Positions 4,371-5,311 of a stretch of 5,311 bases of DNA are shown piece by piece. The notes beneath the pieces are model-generated. The model did not search any database, was not told the origin of the DNA, and was given only the letters and a program-made list of their open reading frames with translations. The position numbers and the translations under genes are program-made. Position 1 is the first letter of the stretch. Each line of letters opens with the position of its first letter. Where the stretch lies: NCBI GenBank assembly GCA_027024625.1, contig JALVRY010000213.1, positions 1-5,311 on the forward strand. The letters are read 5' to 3'. Source of the DNA: Thiotrichaceae bacterium. Lineage in GTDB: Bacteria > Pseudomonadota > Gammaproteobacteria > Thiotrichales > Thiotrichaceae.

Positions 4371-5311
4371 ATGAAACACAATCATCACAACTCACTCAAA
4401 GACCCAGTATGCGGAATGGATGTTAGCCAAGAAAGTGACTACCATGCCAAACATCATGGGAAGGATTACTTTTTTTGTAGCAAACATTGTCAGGACAAGT
4501 TCCAAGAAAAACCTGAAACTTATATAAAACCAGCTAAAGATGAGTGTCACCACAAGAAAGCTCATAAAAAAGAGTCCCATAGCTGTTGTCATGGGCATGC
4601 ACACCAACATACTCATCAAACAAACCAAGCAGTTGTTGATGACGCAATGTATACCTGTCCCATGCATCCTGAGATTCGTCAGCAGGGACAAGGGAGTTGC
4701 CCGAAGTGTGGTATGGCATTAGAGCCAGAAACAGTTTCAGCACTTCCCACAAAAACACAATACACCTGCCCAATGCACCCTGAAATTATTCAAGATCATC
4801 AAGGTAGTTGCCCAAAATGTGGCATGGCACTAGAGGCCATGACAGTAACCGTTGAAGAAAAGAATGAAGAGCTAGACGATATGTCTCGACGGTTCTGGTG
4901 GAGTTTACCCCTTGCTTTTATTGTTTTTATACTTGCAATGATTGCTGATTTAACACAATGGTTACCTGATTCCCTGCCGATGAAAACAATTCAATGGGTT
5001 GAGTTTATTTTAGCTACACCTGTCGTTTTATGGGGAGGCTGGCCATTCTTTGTCCGAGGTTGGCAATCAGTAAAAACATGGAATCTTAATATGTTTACAC
5101 TGATAAGTATGGGTGTTTCTATTGCTTGGATTTACAGTGTTGTTGCCTTATTATTCCCCACTATTTTTCCACCTGCTGTGCAGCACGAAGGTGGTTCTGT
5201 TGCTGTCTACTTTGAAGCTGCCGCTGTTATCACCGTGCTGGTTTTACTCGGTCAAGTATTAGAACTTAAAGCACGTAGCAGCACCAATGCCGCTATCCGC
5301 TCACTCCTAGA
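4371..5311 (+). CDS. Partial copper/silver P1B-type ATPase with YHS and two heavy-metal-binding domains
   Basis: The first 313 residues are visible; the frame is open to the window edge. Such pumps export Cu(I) or Ag(I) across the inner membrane using ATP. Domain order: a His-rich start (MKHNHH); a YHS metal-binding domain at about 9-52 (DPVCGMDV, then YFFCSKHC); a His/Cys-rich linker at about 54-84 (HH, SCCHGHAH); and two heavy-metal-binding domains at 94-119 and 131-156, each with YTCPMHPEI and GSCPKCGMALE. Then come transmembrane helices at about 176-194, 208-228, 241-262 and 276-297, and ELKARSSTNAAIRSLL leading into the actuator region. No classical GMxCxxC HMA domain is present in this N-terminus, as in SilP-like and related CopA pumps. 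The metal-channel CPC motif, phosphorylation Asp and nucleotide domain lie beyond the edge, so metal specificity cannot be read. The name would be copA- or silP-like, but I leave the symbol open. Confidence 0.93.
   Translation, partial: MKHNHHNSLKDPVCGMDVSQESDYHAKHHGKDYFFCSKHCQDKFQEKPETYIKPAKDECHHKKAHKKESHSCCHGHAHQHTHQTNQAVVDDAMYTCPMHPEIRQQGQGSCPKCGMALEPETVSALPTKTQYTCPMHPEIIQDHQGSCPKCGMALEAMTVTVEEKNEELDDMSRRFWWSLPLAFIVFILAMIADLTQWLPDSLPMKTIQWVEFILATPVVLWGGWPFFVRGWQSVKTWNLNMFTLISMGVSIAWIYSVVALLFPTIFPPAVQHEGGSVAVYFEAAAVITVLVLLGQVLELKARSSTNAAIRSLL
4650..4838 (+). repeat. Tandem duplication of the heavy-metal-binding domain within the ATPase gene
   Basis: Two units of 26 codons, 4650-4727 and 4761-4838, encode near-identical metal-binding modules (YTCPMHPEI, about eight variable residues, GSCPKCGMALE), separated by 11 codons. 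The protein identity in the core is nearly complete, while many third codon positions differ (for example TGT CCC ATG CAT versus TGC CCA ATG CAC). This points to an older duplication kept by selection and not a recent one. Confidence 0.85.

Noticed and set aside
4392..4773. Two minus-strand frames and one shifted plus-strand frame within the start of the ATPase gene
   Set aside because: They overlap the YHS and heavy-metal-binding domains in the wrong frame or strand. The hydrophobic look of one comes from antisense His/Lys-rich codons.

Overview
The window looks like chromosome from an AT-rich gammaproteobacterium or a close proteobacterial relative. The signs are strong Shine-Dalgarno sites in front of two genes, a tRNA with encoded CCA and a GC-rich sequence just after its -10 box, a ComM/YifB ATPase of the proteobacterial competence type, and a Gram-negative lipoprotein. 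I cannot name the genus. Nothing resembles an insertion sequence, integrase, CRISPR array or phage gene.

Layout. Positions 1-360 (minus) hold the start of an unrecognised membrane protein that runs off the left edge. A gene-free stretch follows to 692. At 693-1217 (plus) is a secreted, extremely Ala/Asp/Glu/Lys-rich low-complexity protein with only two cysteines. It converges on comM (2811-1276, minus), and a 12-bp perfect stem between them, partly made of the last comM codons, probably ends transcription from both sides. Upstream of comM on the same strand is a 328-residue lipoprotein resembling the DUF3616 beta-propeller family. Above that is tRNA-Phe(GAA) with a clear promoter and a clear intrinsic terminator. 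Divergent from the tRNA, a copper/silver-type P1B ATPase begins at 4371 (plus) and runs off the right edge after 313 codons.

How the parts relate. The minus-strand block reads tRNA-Phe, terminator, lipoprotein, comM. The lipoprotein ATG lies only 14 nt beyond the tRNA terminator U-tract and has no visible Shine-Dalgarno, so its expression depends on read-through or on a promoter buried in the tRNA region. comM has a candidate promoter and an inverted repeat in its 68-bp upstream gap. The metal ATPase has an elongated 20-bp promoter spacer containing a dyad, the geometry used by MerR/CueR-type metal sensors, although no regulator gene is visible here.

I see no convincing undescribed multi-gene system. 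The items most worth a second look are the acidic Ala-rich exported protein, the stacked metal-binding modules at the ATPase N-terminus, and the unusual 5' and 3' boundaries around the lipoprotein and comM.
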